From Bradyrhizobium australiense (GTDB lineage Bacteria > Pseudomonadota > Alphaproteobacteria > Rhizobiales > Xanthobacteraceae), in contig NZ_JAAVLX010000018.1 of the NCBI RefSeq assembly GCF_013114825.1, positions 1-42,153 of the forward strand: DNA of 42,153 nucleotides. Direction: 5' to 3'. How positions within the stretch are numbered: the stretch's first letter is position 1; each line of letters starts with the position of its first letter. A program made the translations under genes and the position numbers. This document shows, one piece after another, positions 1 to 8,548 of this stretch. The notes below the pieces were generated by a model that worked only from the letters and a program-made list of their open reading frames with translations, did not search any database and had not been told where the DNA came from.

Positions 1-1
1 G

Positions 2-635
2 GAGTTCGTCCACGCTGAGAAGCTCAGTTACAAAAAAAGACGCTGATTGCCGCCGAGCAGGACCGTCCCGATGTCGCGCGTCGGCAGGCGCAGTGGACCA
101 AGTATCGGGATCGGATCGATCCCACTCGCCTGGTGTTCATCGATGAGACCTGGACCAAAACCAATATGGCGCCGCTGCGGGGCTGGGCGCCGCGCGGTCA
201 ACGCATCACATCCAAGGTGCCGCACGGCCGCTGGCGCACCATGACCTTCATCGCCGCTTTGCGCCACGATCGCATCACCGCTCCGTGGTTCATCGAGGGA
301 CCGATCAACGGCGAAGCCTTCTCTACCTTGAGAACGTTCTGGTTCCGACGCTGCGGCACGGTGACATCGTCATCATGGACTATCTGGGCTCGCACAAGGC
401 TAAGGCCGTTCGCCATGCCATCCGCGCCGCCGGCGCCCGGCTCTTCTACCTGCCGAAATACTCGCCCGATCTCAATCCGATCGAGCAGTTCTTCGCCAAG
501 TTCAAACATTGGCTGCGCAAAGCCGCACAGCGAACCACCGAGGCCGTCTTCGATGCTATCGCTCCCATCCTCAATACCGTCTCACCGGCCGAGTGCGCCA
601 ATTACTTCGCCAACGCCGGATATGAACAAACCTAA
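2..635 (+). pseudogene. IS630-family transposase, frameshifted and cut by the window edge
   Basis: Transposase of the IS630/Tc1-mariner DDE superfamily, which cuts and pastes at TA dinucleotides. The readable protein includes the catalytic-core phrase FIDETW (near 139-156) with the first Asp, then DYLGSHKAKAVR with the second acidic residue, then YSPDLNPIEQFFAKFKHW with the terminal Glu near 462-513. Translation needs three frames: frame 2 up to about 37, frame 1 from about 37 to 320, and frame 3 to the stop at 633-635. The first change falls on an A7G run and may be programmed. The second, near 322, is a one-base loss that breaks INGEAFS/YLENVL and makes this copy inactive. The right end lies near 648 with a TA at 649-650, directly against the IS5 relic on the other strand, so the element probably jumped into that IS5 copy. 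The 5' part is outside the window. Confidence 0.88.
32..39 (+). other. A7G slippery run, possible -1 frameshift site of IS630
   Basis: Seven A residues followed by G sit exactly where the upstream IS630 frame (ending Ser-Tyr-Lys-Lys, then TGA at 44-46) must slip back one base to join the downstream frame (Thr-Leu-Ile-Ala-Ala-Glu-Gln). A-rich slippery runs are used by many IS elements for programmed -1 frameshifting. A simple homopolymer mutation would look the same. Confidence 0.4.
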
Positions 636-650
636 TCTCATCATGCTCTA

Positions 651-1300
651 GCCTTACCCTTGCCGATGCACTCCATCTCCGGGGCATGGAAGGAATAGAG
701 CTTCCAGCCGCGCTGGCGCTGCTGCTGCGAGCGGATCTGAGCGGCGCGGCCGAGTGGAAGTGCGAAGGTCTCCTCGAGAGCCGTCCGTCCTTGGATCTTG
801 CGGCGGATATCGCGGATGATCCGGCCCAGCCGGCTGCGCAGGATGCGCAACTGCCGCTGATGCCGCTTGAACTGCTTGGCATGGGCATAGCGCCCCGCCA
901 TCATCGCCGCGTCTTGGCGATCCGCAGATAGGATTGCCGCAACCGCACGCCGTGCCTGATCGCCGGACGGTTCAGTCCCCGGATCGCCGCATGCAACAGT
1001 TTTGCGTCGGTCGGCCTCGCCGGTGAAGTACTGGAAATACGGGTCGTGGACCCAGCGCTCGCACACCCCCTCGTCGGATAGCCCGTAAATGTGCTTGAGC
1101 AGCAGAAGCCCCATCATGAAGCGGGTCGCGATCCCCGGCCGGCCGTGCTCGCTGTAGAGCGGCGCAATCTCGCCGTCGATCCAGTCCCAGTCGATCTTGC
1201 CGGCGAGCAAAACCAGCTCGTGCTTCAGATTGATGATCTGGTCGCGCCGCGTCCGGAACAGATCGTTCGATCCAGTCGTCTGGTGTTTCTTCGGCCGCAT
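651..1300 (-). pseudogene. IS5-family transposase relic, internally deleted and 3'-truncated
   Basis: N-terminal half of an IS5-type DDE transposase. The start ATG at 1298-1300 has a good GGAGGA ribosome site just upstream and gives MRPKKHQTTGSNDLF. A typical IS5 N-terminal region follows (PLYSEHGRPGIATRFMMGLLLLKH, then WVHDPYFQYFTGE). After YFTGE the frame is lost. The phrase DAKLLHAAIRGLN, expected about 75 residues later in full-length relatives, follows at once in another frame, so a block including the first catalytic Asp region is deleted. The first frame then resumes with AAMMAGRYAHAKQFKRHQRQLRILRSRLGRII and ends at GWKLYSFHAPEMECIGKGKARA, where the IS630 copy begins. Relatives continue with a further 150 or so residues including the last catalytic Glu. 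A dead copy used as a landing site. Confidence 0.85.
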
Positions 1301-1704
1301 CGTCTCCTCCGATGCAGACAAGGAATCATGCTTCCCGCTTCGAGGGAATCTTGAGGGCTCTGTGAGGTCGCGTGGCAAAGGCCAGCCGCGCGCTCTGTCG
1401 TAGCGTGCGACCTCATAGAAGCCGGATTGAACGAAGCCGCGGAGTTGTGGGCGCTATGGCGATAGTGCAGCCGGTGCAACTGCGGAGAAGGCGCGCCTGT
1501 GGTCGCCGCGCGTCGGCGAGACATTCAGCTGATGTGAGCGGCGCCATTGATCGGGCCGAGAGCGCGATGCCGCGAGAGATTTGCTGCGCTGGGATGCGCG
1601 GCCGAATGACTGACAGCGTGAACGGTGACGAGCGCGGCCACGGCGACAGCCGACGTTGCCACCGAGAAGGTGATCATGGAAGGGGTGGATGGTGCAGGCG
1701 CTGG
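1301..1704. other. Inter-element DNA between IS5 and IS91 relics
   Basis: Holds the upstream leader of the IS5 relic (up to about 1380) and the 3' flank of the IS91-type element, including its presumed left inverted repeat at 1422-1440. I see no gene here. The short open frames lack a ribosome site and resemble no family I know. Confidence 0.6.
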
Positions 1705-2878
1705 TCATGACGTGTCACAACGGAATGGCTGGTCGCGCGCGCAGGCTCGCGGGACGACGTCGATGCGCCGCATGGTGCCGCCGCAATGTGGGCAGGCGGG
1801 AATCTCACATTTGGCGAAGGGATCGGTGCCGGCTTCTCGATCTGGCGGAAGATGGCGGACAGCGAGGAGCTGACGGCAAAGGGCGAGTCGGTCGTTGCGT
1901 CCGCCATTGGCGAGGAAGCCATAGTGGCGGATGCGATGGAAGCCGTCCGGCAGGGTGTGCAGGAGAAAGCGACGGATGAACTCGTCGGCATCAAGCGTCA
2001 TCACCTTGGCTTTGCGATTCTGCCGATAGTCCTTCCAGGAAAAGCTCACCTTACCATCGGCGAGCGAGATCAGTCGGCTGTTGGCGATGGCGACGCGATG
2101 CGTATAGCAGCCGAAATACGCCAGCACCTGTTCGGGCCCGCCGAATGGTGGCTTGGCGGACCCAGTCGGTCCGTCGGAGCTGATCAAGCCGCCGGGTGAA
2201 CGCGGCGGGATCGGCGAGATGAGCGAGATTACCAAAAAAGCCTAATTGGCCGGCCGCGAAGGCAGCTTGCAGCTCTTGCAGAAACAGGCGGCGAAACAGC
2301 CGGGCGAGGACGCGCACCGGCAGGAAGAAGCCGGGCCGGCAAGCGACCCAGCGTGTGCCGTCGAGCGAAGGTCCACTACCAGGCACGACACAGTGGACAT
2401 GCGGATGGTGTTGCAGGGTCTGGCCCCAGGTATGGAGGACGGCGGTCACGCCGAGCTGGGCACCGAGGTGCTTGGGGTCGGCCGCGATGGAGTTAAGTGT
2501 CTCCGCCGCGCAGCGGAACAGGATGGCATAGACCACCGCCTTGTTCTGGAAGGCGATCTCTCTGGCCGGCGCCGGCAAGGTGAAGATCACGTGGAAATAC
2601 GGCACGGGAAGGAGTTCGGCTTGCCGCTCGGCGAGCCATTGCGCGCGTGCCGCGCCCTGGCACTTCGGACAGTGCCGATTGCGACAGGAGTTGTAGGCGA
2701 TGCGCGTCGCACCGCAGTCGTCGCATTGCTCGACATGGCCACCGAGCACGGCCGTCCGACACGCCGTGATGGCGCCCATCACGCGTCGCTCGACGCGGCC
2801 GAGGTGACCGGCATGCGCCTGTCGAAAAGCTTCGCCGTGGCGGCGGAATATGTCCGCCACCTCTAAAGCCGGACCCAT
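1705..2878 (-). pseudogene. IS91-family (Y1/HUH) transposase, one frameshift
   Basis: Rolling-circle type transposase of the IS91 family. The N-terminal zinc-binding region is clear: C-x2-C in EQCDDCGATR and then CRNRHCPKCQG. The HUH-type metal site HHPHVHCVVPG follows at about residue 140. The downstream catalytic region FGGPEQVLAYFGCYTHRVAIAN, with its YTHR phrase, lies in another frame. A small indel near 2155-2162 separates RTDWV from AKPPFGGPEQV. The C-terminal zinc motif CPHCGGTMRRID is present near 1770. Start ATG 2876-2878 lies 9 bases after the integrase stop, so the two were one transcription unit. Apart from the single shift the protein is about full length (390 residues), suggesting recent loss. 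Confidence 0.88.
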
Positions 2879-2887
2879 GATGCCCGA

Positions 2888-3735
2888 TCAGCCGGGCGGA
2901 ACGATCTCTAATCGCAGCCGGTCAAGCGGACTCGGGGTCTGGCTGATGGTTTTGGTGGCAACCTGGGCGTAGCGTGCCGTGCTTTGCAGGCTGGCATGGC
3001 CGAGCAGCACCTGGATGACACGAATGTCGGCGCCGTTCTCCAGAAGATGGGTGGCAAAACTGTGCCTAGTGTGTGCACCGTCACGCGCTTGTTCAGACCG
3101 GCTGCGATATGGGCCGAGCGGCACGCCGCGTGCAGCACGGTCGCATCAAGCGGCCGCTCACCGTCGCGGCCAGGAAATAGCCAGCGTGTCGGTTGGGTTA
3201 GCCGCCAATAGGCCCTTAGAATCTTCAGAAGCTGCGGCGAGAGCATGACGTAACGGTCTCTGCCGCCTTTGCCTTGTTCGACCCGGATCACCATCCGCTG
3301 GCTGTCGATATCCGCGACCTTGAGGAAAACCACCTCCGACACGCGTAATCCGGTGGCATAGACTGTCGTCAACGCTATGCGGCTCTTTGGGCTCGGGATC
3401 GCCTCCACAAAGCTCACCACCTCGTCGGCACTCAGCACGACCGCCAGCTTGCGTGGCTCCCGCGCGTAAGCAATGCGTTCCGGGATCGTGCTGTGGCCGA
3501 GCGTCACGCCGTAGAAGAATCGCAACGCACAGACGATCTGGTTGAGTGCAGGCCACGATATCCCCGTCGCCACCAGATGATCCTGGAACGCGTGAACGTC
3601 CTCCAAGCCCAAATGGTCAGGTGATCGGCCAAACTTCGATACCGCGTTGAGATACGATCGTTGGGTCGCCGGCGACAAATTGCGGACCGTCATGTCCTCG
3701 ATCATGCGTCGGCGGAGAGGGCTCACCTGGGCCAT
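2888..3735 (-). pseudogene. Tyrosine recombinase/integrase, partner of the IS91-type transposase
   Basis: Phage-integrase-type tyrosine recombinase. The start MAQVSPLRRRMIEDM at 3735 is followed by a SAM-like core-binding domain (NLSPATQRSYLNAVSKFGR), then the catalytic domain with Arg in ATGLRVSEVVFLKVADID. The HTLRH box is broken: HTL is read in one frame, and RHSFATHLLENGADIRVIQVLLGHASLQSTARYAQV, with the remaining His/Arg residues and the nucleophile Tyr in TARYAQV, lies in the next frame. A one-base deletion near 3066-3070 explains this. It ends nine bases before the transposase. Integrases paired this way with IS91-type transposases are common in rhizobia. The role in transposition is not settled. 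Confidence 0.87.
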
Positions 3736-3856
3736 CGGAAAACCTACTGTCTGAAGGGTTGGGCTCTGAAAACCCTCGATGCTCTCAGACAGGAGGCGGC
3801 CATTACCACCTCTCCTCAAATGCCGCGCCAGCGGCTTCGTTCAATCTGGAAACGAA

Positions 3857-3897
3857 ATTGCAGGGTTTGGCGGTCTCAACCGCCAAATCCCTGCAAT
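3857..3897. repeat. Long hairpin just outside the right IS91 terminus
   Basis: ATTGCAGGG-TTTGGCGG (3857-3873) and CCGCCAAATCCCTGCAAT (3880-3897) form a 17-bp stem with a single bulged A and a 6-base loop. It lies 7 bases outside the presumed right terminus at 3831-3849. It could be a terminator for leftward or rightward reading, although no U tract follows, or a structural target or origin feature of the element. Confidence 0.6.
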
Positions 3898-4241
3898 CTC
3901 AAACGGCCTCGGATCCGAAAAACAGACTCCCGCTCAATCGCTTAGAGCCTTGTTCACGGACGATTCCCGGATGTTTTGCCCCGATAAATTTCAACCCGTC
4001 GCATTGTGCTGCTCTCCACCGCGCCGGAATTTATGGACGGGCACGGTCCCGCGGCGCGCACCTGAATCCGCGCGGCTTGCAAAGCAGCCCCTCTTCATGC
4101 CGGGACCAACCACGCGCGCCAAAACAGGACCAAGCGCTGGTGAGACCCAATTAAGGATCAGCGCATTTCACAGATCATGCTCTTTACTACTCCTGCTTGT
4201 ATGACGTACAACCGTGTCGGCTCGGGGATAAGCTCACCTCG
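3898..4241. other. No gene recognised
   Basis: Short open frames on the plus strand overlap one another without a ribosome site, and none resembles a known family. No RNA gene or promoter could be supported. Confidence 0.5.
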
Positions 4242-4508
4242 ATGCCAATGATCCATTGGGGGCCTGAGATCAATGCAAAGCTCAACCGGCCGCTTCGAAG
4301 AGGTGCAAAGTCAATGCTCTGGCGGCCTACGACTTACGGCGAGCGCGCATTTCTACATATCTACGAAGATCGCCATGTGAGCGTCGATGCATCCTTCGGC
4401 GCAACGCTGGACTTTCTGGTGAACGAGCGGTCGTTCCAGGAGTTCGCGAAGCTTCATGCAACGATTGAAACCTTCATAAGATGCGTGCAGGCGGCGGTCG
4501 CCGCCTGA
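4242..4508 (+). CDS. Small hypothetical protein
   Basis: An 88-residue frame from ATG 4242, or 103 residues from a TTG at 4197. I do not recognise the family. The C-terminal half (LDFLVNERSFQEFAKLHATIETFIRCVQAAVAA) looks helical and soluble, with a plausible amphipathic pattern, and the middle is basic (LNRPLRRGAKSMLWRP). No membrane segment or signal peptide is visible. It lies between mobile-element debris and a dead receptor gene on the opposite strand, so it may be a chance frame or a remnant of a larger gene. Confidence 0.3.
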   Translation: MPMIHWGPEINAKLNRPLRRGAKSMLWRPTTYGERAFLHIYEDRHVSVDASFGATLDFLVNERSFQEFAKLHATIETFIRCVQAAVAA

Positions 4509-4517
4509 ATTGCGCTA

Positions 4518-5277
4518 ATGTGCTTATTGATCTCATTGGTCGCATGCGCGGTTTGCGTCGCAAGAGACTTCACTTCTTGGGCTACAACGGCAAAACCCGC
4601 CGAAATCTCCTGCGCTTGCCGCTTCAATCGTAGCGTTCAGCGCGAGCAAATTTGTTTGCTGCCGCAATTGCGGCGATCAACTGGACCACGCTGCCAATCC
4701 GCTCCGCCGCGGCGGTCGAATCGGTAATGCGTTGGTCGCTCCGGTTCTGCCTTGAGAACCGCCTCGCGCGCTATATTGGCGACTCGTTCTACGGCCGAGG
4801 TTGGGCGATGGTTCCAGCCATCTCGTCTGTCGCTGCGGCGACGCGCTAAACGTTGGCGGATGCGTCCTCGGATGAGGCGGCGACCTCGACCGAGAGTTGC
4901 CGGCTGTGATCAGCCGTGGGGGTTAGACTGCGGACGGAGCCCTCAAGCTCGGACGATGCCGACGAGACGGTGTCGATAAGCCGACGGTGGCTCTCGAATT
5001 CCCCGCGAGCCGGGCGATATTGGCCTTACGCTGCGCGGCGGCAGTACGATCCTGTTCGGTCTTCGCCTCAAGTTCTACTGTTGCTCTCTCGCGGTCTTTC
5101 AGCTTGAACAATTCGACCGCTTCGGCCATCCCGCCGAGTTGATTTTTTCGGCCTCCCGGCAAAATGACATCGAACCGTCCCTCGCCAAGTTGGCGCATGG
5201 CCGCCGTCATGGACGCGACTGTTTTTGCAGACCAGCCGCCATCAACGCCAGAAGGCTACCGCTCACAAGATCGTAAT
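4518..5277 (-). pseudogene. Methyl-accepting chemotaxis protein relic
   Basis: Decayed C-terminal half of a chemoreceptor, a membrane protein that reports ligands to CheA/CheW. Reading leftward, there is a short hydrophobic piece (VSGSLLALMAAGL), then a HAMP domain (MTAAMRQLGEGRFDVILPGG, GGMAEAVELFKLKDRERA) and the linker coiled coil (EQDRTAAAQRKANIARLAG, 4990-5210). The signalling tip is still traceable but in pieces: IGSVVQLIAAIAA near 4680 and GFAVVAQEVKSLATQTAHATNEINKHISAI at about 4515-4600. The hairpin phrase (NLLALNATIEAARAGE in relatives) is scrambled. Several frameshifts and internal losses separate these pieces. The periplasmic sensor domain is missing, so the ligand cannot be guessed. 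Confidence 0.82.
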
Positions 5278-5504
5278 AGGGCATGAAGCACCGTTCATTG
5301 GACCAGCATCCTGAAGAAAGCAGTACTCACCGCCTTGGCCCGCCAATCAACAGATGAATGGTCTAGTCAAATTGGACGCATTGTTCCTGCCGTTTCCGCC
5401 CAAGACCGCACATTTTAAGCAGGTTTAGTGTCGAACCCGGCGTATTGCTGCGGTACGGCCTCTGGAAGGAGTTTTGGCTCGGCGAGCCTTTGCGACTCGC
5501 TGGC

Positions 5505-6389
5505 TTAAGCTGCTCGAGCCTTGGCTGCCTGCGGCTTTTGCGTCTCGACGCCAGGACGGGCACCGAGGCCGACCACATCGCGATCGCCAACCATGGACGA
5601 TCATTGGCCGACTGCGTGAGGCGTTTATCCCAGATCGCAACGTTGCCTTCCCTCCACCTCCAGCGCACCGTATTGTGTGGCGCCGTGATGTAGGATTGGA
5701 ACAAATCGAGCAACTTTTGACCGGTATGTTTCTGCAGCCCAACAAAGCGCTGCACGAGATTGCAAGCACGAGCGTGCGCTCGCCGGTTTCGGGATGAGTT
5801 CGAACCACCGGAAGTTTGGTTTCGTAGATCGTTCCGGTGAACACCTCGTCGAACTGCATCTCGTTCGCCTCGGCGGATTGCTCTTGCACGGCGTAAGGAT
5901 TGGCATTGGTATGAACCGCCCAGAGTTCGTCAGCGAGCATGCGCAGCGATAACGGAAGATCAAGATACGCGGCCGCCGTATTCGACCAAACGGTGTCACC
6001 GCCATAAAGCGTAGTCATCACGGTGCGCCGCACGGAGATATTTCGGAAAGCCGTCAAATGACATCCGCACACCATTGGTCGGCGCCACCGGTGCGGCCCG
6101 AAGATGGCTCCAGGATGGAGGACGTCCGATCGGTCACACCGACTTGAGGGGACGGGATCAGCCTATCTAGTCGAACAGCAAAGCGCTCCTGTTCGGCATC
6201 ATCCAGATGTTGTTGGTGACGGAAGAAGATCACCTTGTGCTCGAGCAGCAGTCGGCCGATCGCTCGCAAGACATCGTCGGACAAGTCTCCCGACAGCCTA
6301 ATGTTGCGGATCTCGGCACCAAGCCGGATCGCGCGCTTAATGACGTCTGCGCCCGATATGACATTGTCTATGTTCGTCGTACTGCTCAT
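5505..6389 (-). pseudogene. TauD/TfdA-family 2-oxoglutarate dioxygenase relic
   Basis: Fe(II)/2-oxoglutarate-dependent dioxygenase of the taurine dioxygenase type. Start MSSTTNIDNV at 6389, then LGAEIRNIRLSGDLSDDVLRAIGRLLLEHKVIFFRHQ, a typical N-terminal region. The iron motif His-x-Asp should fall in the phrase QWCADVI near 6060-6080. Here the His position reads Cys, and a stop follows at once. The next frame carries YGGDTVWSNTAAAYLDLPLSLRMLADELWAVHTN, then EVFTGTIYETKLPVVRTHPETGERTLVL. A third frame carries FVGLQKHTGQKLLDLFQSYITAPHNTVRWRWREGNVAIWD, which should lead to the distal His and Arg. The last readable piece ends at a TAA at 5505-5507. At least three frameshifts and the missing iron ligand make it dead. 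Substrate unknown. Confidence 0.85.
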
Positions 6390-7093
6390 GATTGCTCTCG
6401 GAAGCGCGATCCCTTGGACGAAACTCCGCCATGCACTGATCGCGGCAGCGACGACGGAAAATATGCAAGATCATTCCGGTCAGCAGCCGATTCTCGACCG
6501 CAACTTGATGGTGAATGGCCTCGCTTTGACATCCAAAAATGTAAGCGCGAACGATGCGCAGTCAATGAAACGAAATTCGCCTTATTTTCGACTCTGAGCA
6601 ATGATCTCATCATGTCCGACGGAGGTGCTGGAATATGTGCACGATAGCGTCCAGACGACCATGTCATACGACCGCAATACGTAGCGGAGTCATACGACCG
6701 CAATACGTAGCGGCCCAAGCAATCAACACACGATACCCTAGAAGTGTTGTATCTGTTAGTCGATGTGAGCGCATATCCTTCATCACTGAATGTTGCTTCA
6801 AAAAACGGCTTTCTCAAACCTCACTATCGATGGAATCCTACGACTTCATGACGAGCACGCAAAAGCTGGGGCGGATCACTAGAAGTTTATGGCGGAAGAA
6901 AAGAGACCTGCCGATGGGCTTTCAGCACTTGCTTGGACGTTCAACAGAGGTCGCGCACGTCTAATGCGCGCTAGCAAGACGCGAGACGCAACAGATATTC
7001 GGTGCCAGCGCTAAAGCACTTGTTCACGTGGGCGGATAACTTGGACGTCGATCCGGCAGCAAGCAGTTGGCAATAAGAGACAGCAACAAATGA
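6390..7093. other. No gene recognised; contains a 26-bp tandem repeat
   Basis: Open frames on both strands here are short, cysteine- and arginine-rich and unlike any family I know. The only clear structure is a duplicated 26-bp unit at 6663-6713. Confidence 0.5.
6663..6713. repeat. 26-bp tandem duplication
   Basis: Two adjacent identical copies (6663-6688 and 6689-6713, the second lacking only the last base) of a unit that starts GTCATACGACCG and ends TACGTAGCGG. There are no further copies on either side. It may be a replication-slippage product or a doubled protein-binding site. There is no adjacent intact gene to link it to. Confidence 0.9.
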
Positions 7094-7580
7094 GTGTTGT
7101 CTTTCGCGCCGGCATCTGGCGATCCGGCGCGCACGGCGCATCAACACTCAAGAGCATGCGGCATCTTGAACTCGCCCAACGCCGCCCCACCTGCTTCGAA
7201 CATTGTGGAGACGACGTGGGCGTCGGGGCCGCACTTGGGATGTTTTCGCAAGGTGCATCGAGAATCCCGCGCAGAACGCGCGATGATGGACGCATGGAAT
7301 ACGTCGAAATCGCCCTAGCCCCTAGGGAGAAAGATATGCGGATCGGCGCCCTTGAATTCAAGCGTTCGAGACTCAGTGTTGTCGGCTTGAGTTCTTGTGA
7401 CGAACTGAGGACCTTTGTCGCTCGGTGTAGCGCGTTCCGTATCAGCGGAATCAGGAAGGAAGTTTGCCGAACAATGGCGCCGGCTCATGAGCAGATCGGA
7501 TGGGGTGGATAGATATCCCAACTACCAAGGCGCTAATTTCGGCGACTCGCAAGGCCAGTTCTCGGCAACGTTTGCGAAAT
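7094..7580 (-). pseudogene. Decayed coding region, faint amidase-like piece
   Basis: On the minus strand a run without stops reads GDFDVFHASIIARSARD, then KCGPDAHVVSTMFEAGGAALGEFKMPHAL (about 7145-7310). The pattern D-A-x-V-V-x5-AG-x2-LG-x3-MP resembles the stretch before the catalytic serine loop in amidase-signature enzymes, but no Gly-Gly-Ser-Ser motif or catalytic Lys is found. Upstream pieces (SDKGPQFVTRTQADNTESRTLEFKGADPHIFLPRG) lie in a different frame. I regard it as the relic of an enzyme gene. The family call is weak. Confidence 0.25.
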
Positions 7581-8548
7581 CGCCTTGGCGGCTCTAATTA
7601 AGTCAATTCAGCCCTGTGACTGTTTAGCCGGGTCAGGTTCACAGCAGACCGGCCCGTCGGCGCCGGTGGACCGGTGCTTGCTCCCGTCAGTTCGCACCCG
7701 AGCTTCATCAGCTTGTACTGCAGCAGAGCCTTTGATTCAGGTCGTGTTTGCTGCGCCAGAACAACGTCTCGGCGTACCTGCCCATACGGATTCGATAGAA
7801 ATGGCTAGCCATGCTCACTCCTATGCCGTTGCGTCGCATTGCGATGGTTGATGTCTTGCCAGAGGCTAAACCGGCTACTCCTAAAAAAAACCCTGCTGCA
7901 TATTAGCGATGTATCGAAGTTGATTGATGCAATCTGTTGCGCTTCAGAGCTCTTTTTCCGCATTCGACCGTGTCTATTTGATGGATTTCATTGCGTCGAT
8001 CTAGGTTGACCGAAGGCAGCCGAATTGCTGCTACGGCCGGCTAACCCGCCAAGCCGATTTAAGCGTTGCCTTCTTCAGTTGCGAAATCGAATGATAGCAC
8101 ACGTTCCCCGCAGGGGCCGCCACCTTCCACTTTCTTGCCTCAAGGCGTTGGTCCTTCGCCTTTATAACCAGCCCAGCCGTTAAAATCCGTTGACGACGGC
8201 CTCCGAATGCAGGATTTAAGCATGAGCGAGGAAGTGATTGCACTGTATGATATCGAGACATCGTTACTGTCCAGAATGATAACGAGAATTTCGTTTTCAC
8301 GCGCTTCATCAAAGGGGCAGATGGCAGGAGGATAGGCGATAATCGGCCGGCGGCCAGAGCCACATGCAACGCGATTGGTCGCGTACAGTTCTTTGAAACG
8401 ATACGGCCCCCCTCGATCCGTTCCAGTTGGGCCCTCGCGCTGAAGCTCATGGGGATGCAAAACTGCCGCTTTCCGCCCAAGGGCGTCTTATCAATGGCCG
8501 TTCAGACATGATCGGCGACGATATCTTAGTAAAAAAAGGAACTATGTT
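7581..8548. other. No gene recognised upstream of the M24 gene
   Basis: About one kilobase with no convincing frame. Two overlapping minus-strand frames between 8031 and 8480 both lack a ribosome site and any known motif. The plus-strand bases before the M24 start carry AGGA ten bases ahead of the ATG, but no RpoN-type TGGCAC-N5-TTGC sequence. A faint riboswitch-like patch on the minus strand at 7611-7704 is described under findings. Confidence 0.5.

Larger units (their letters stand above)
1422..3849. mobile_element. Composite IS91-type element with integrase, bounded by 19-bp inverted repeats
   Basis: The 19-mer at 1422-1440 on the plus strand (CCGGATTGAACGAAGCCGC) recurs in inverted orientation at 3831-3849 with one mismatch (third base). 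The two copies flank exactly the transposase plus integrase pair. A third copy, 17/19 and in the same orientation as the left one, lies at 34928-34946, where another IS91 transposase fragment is found 2.1 kb further on. This pattern suggests element termini. Classical IS91 elements lack such terminal inverted repeats, so the boundary assignment is an inference from position. Confidence 0.5.
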
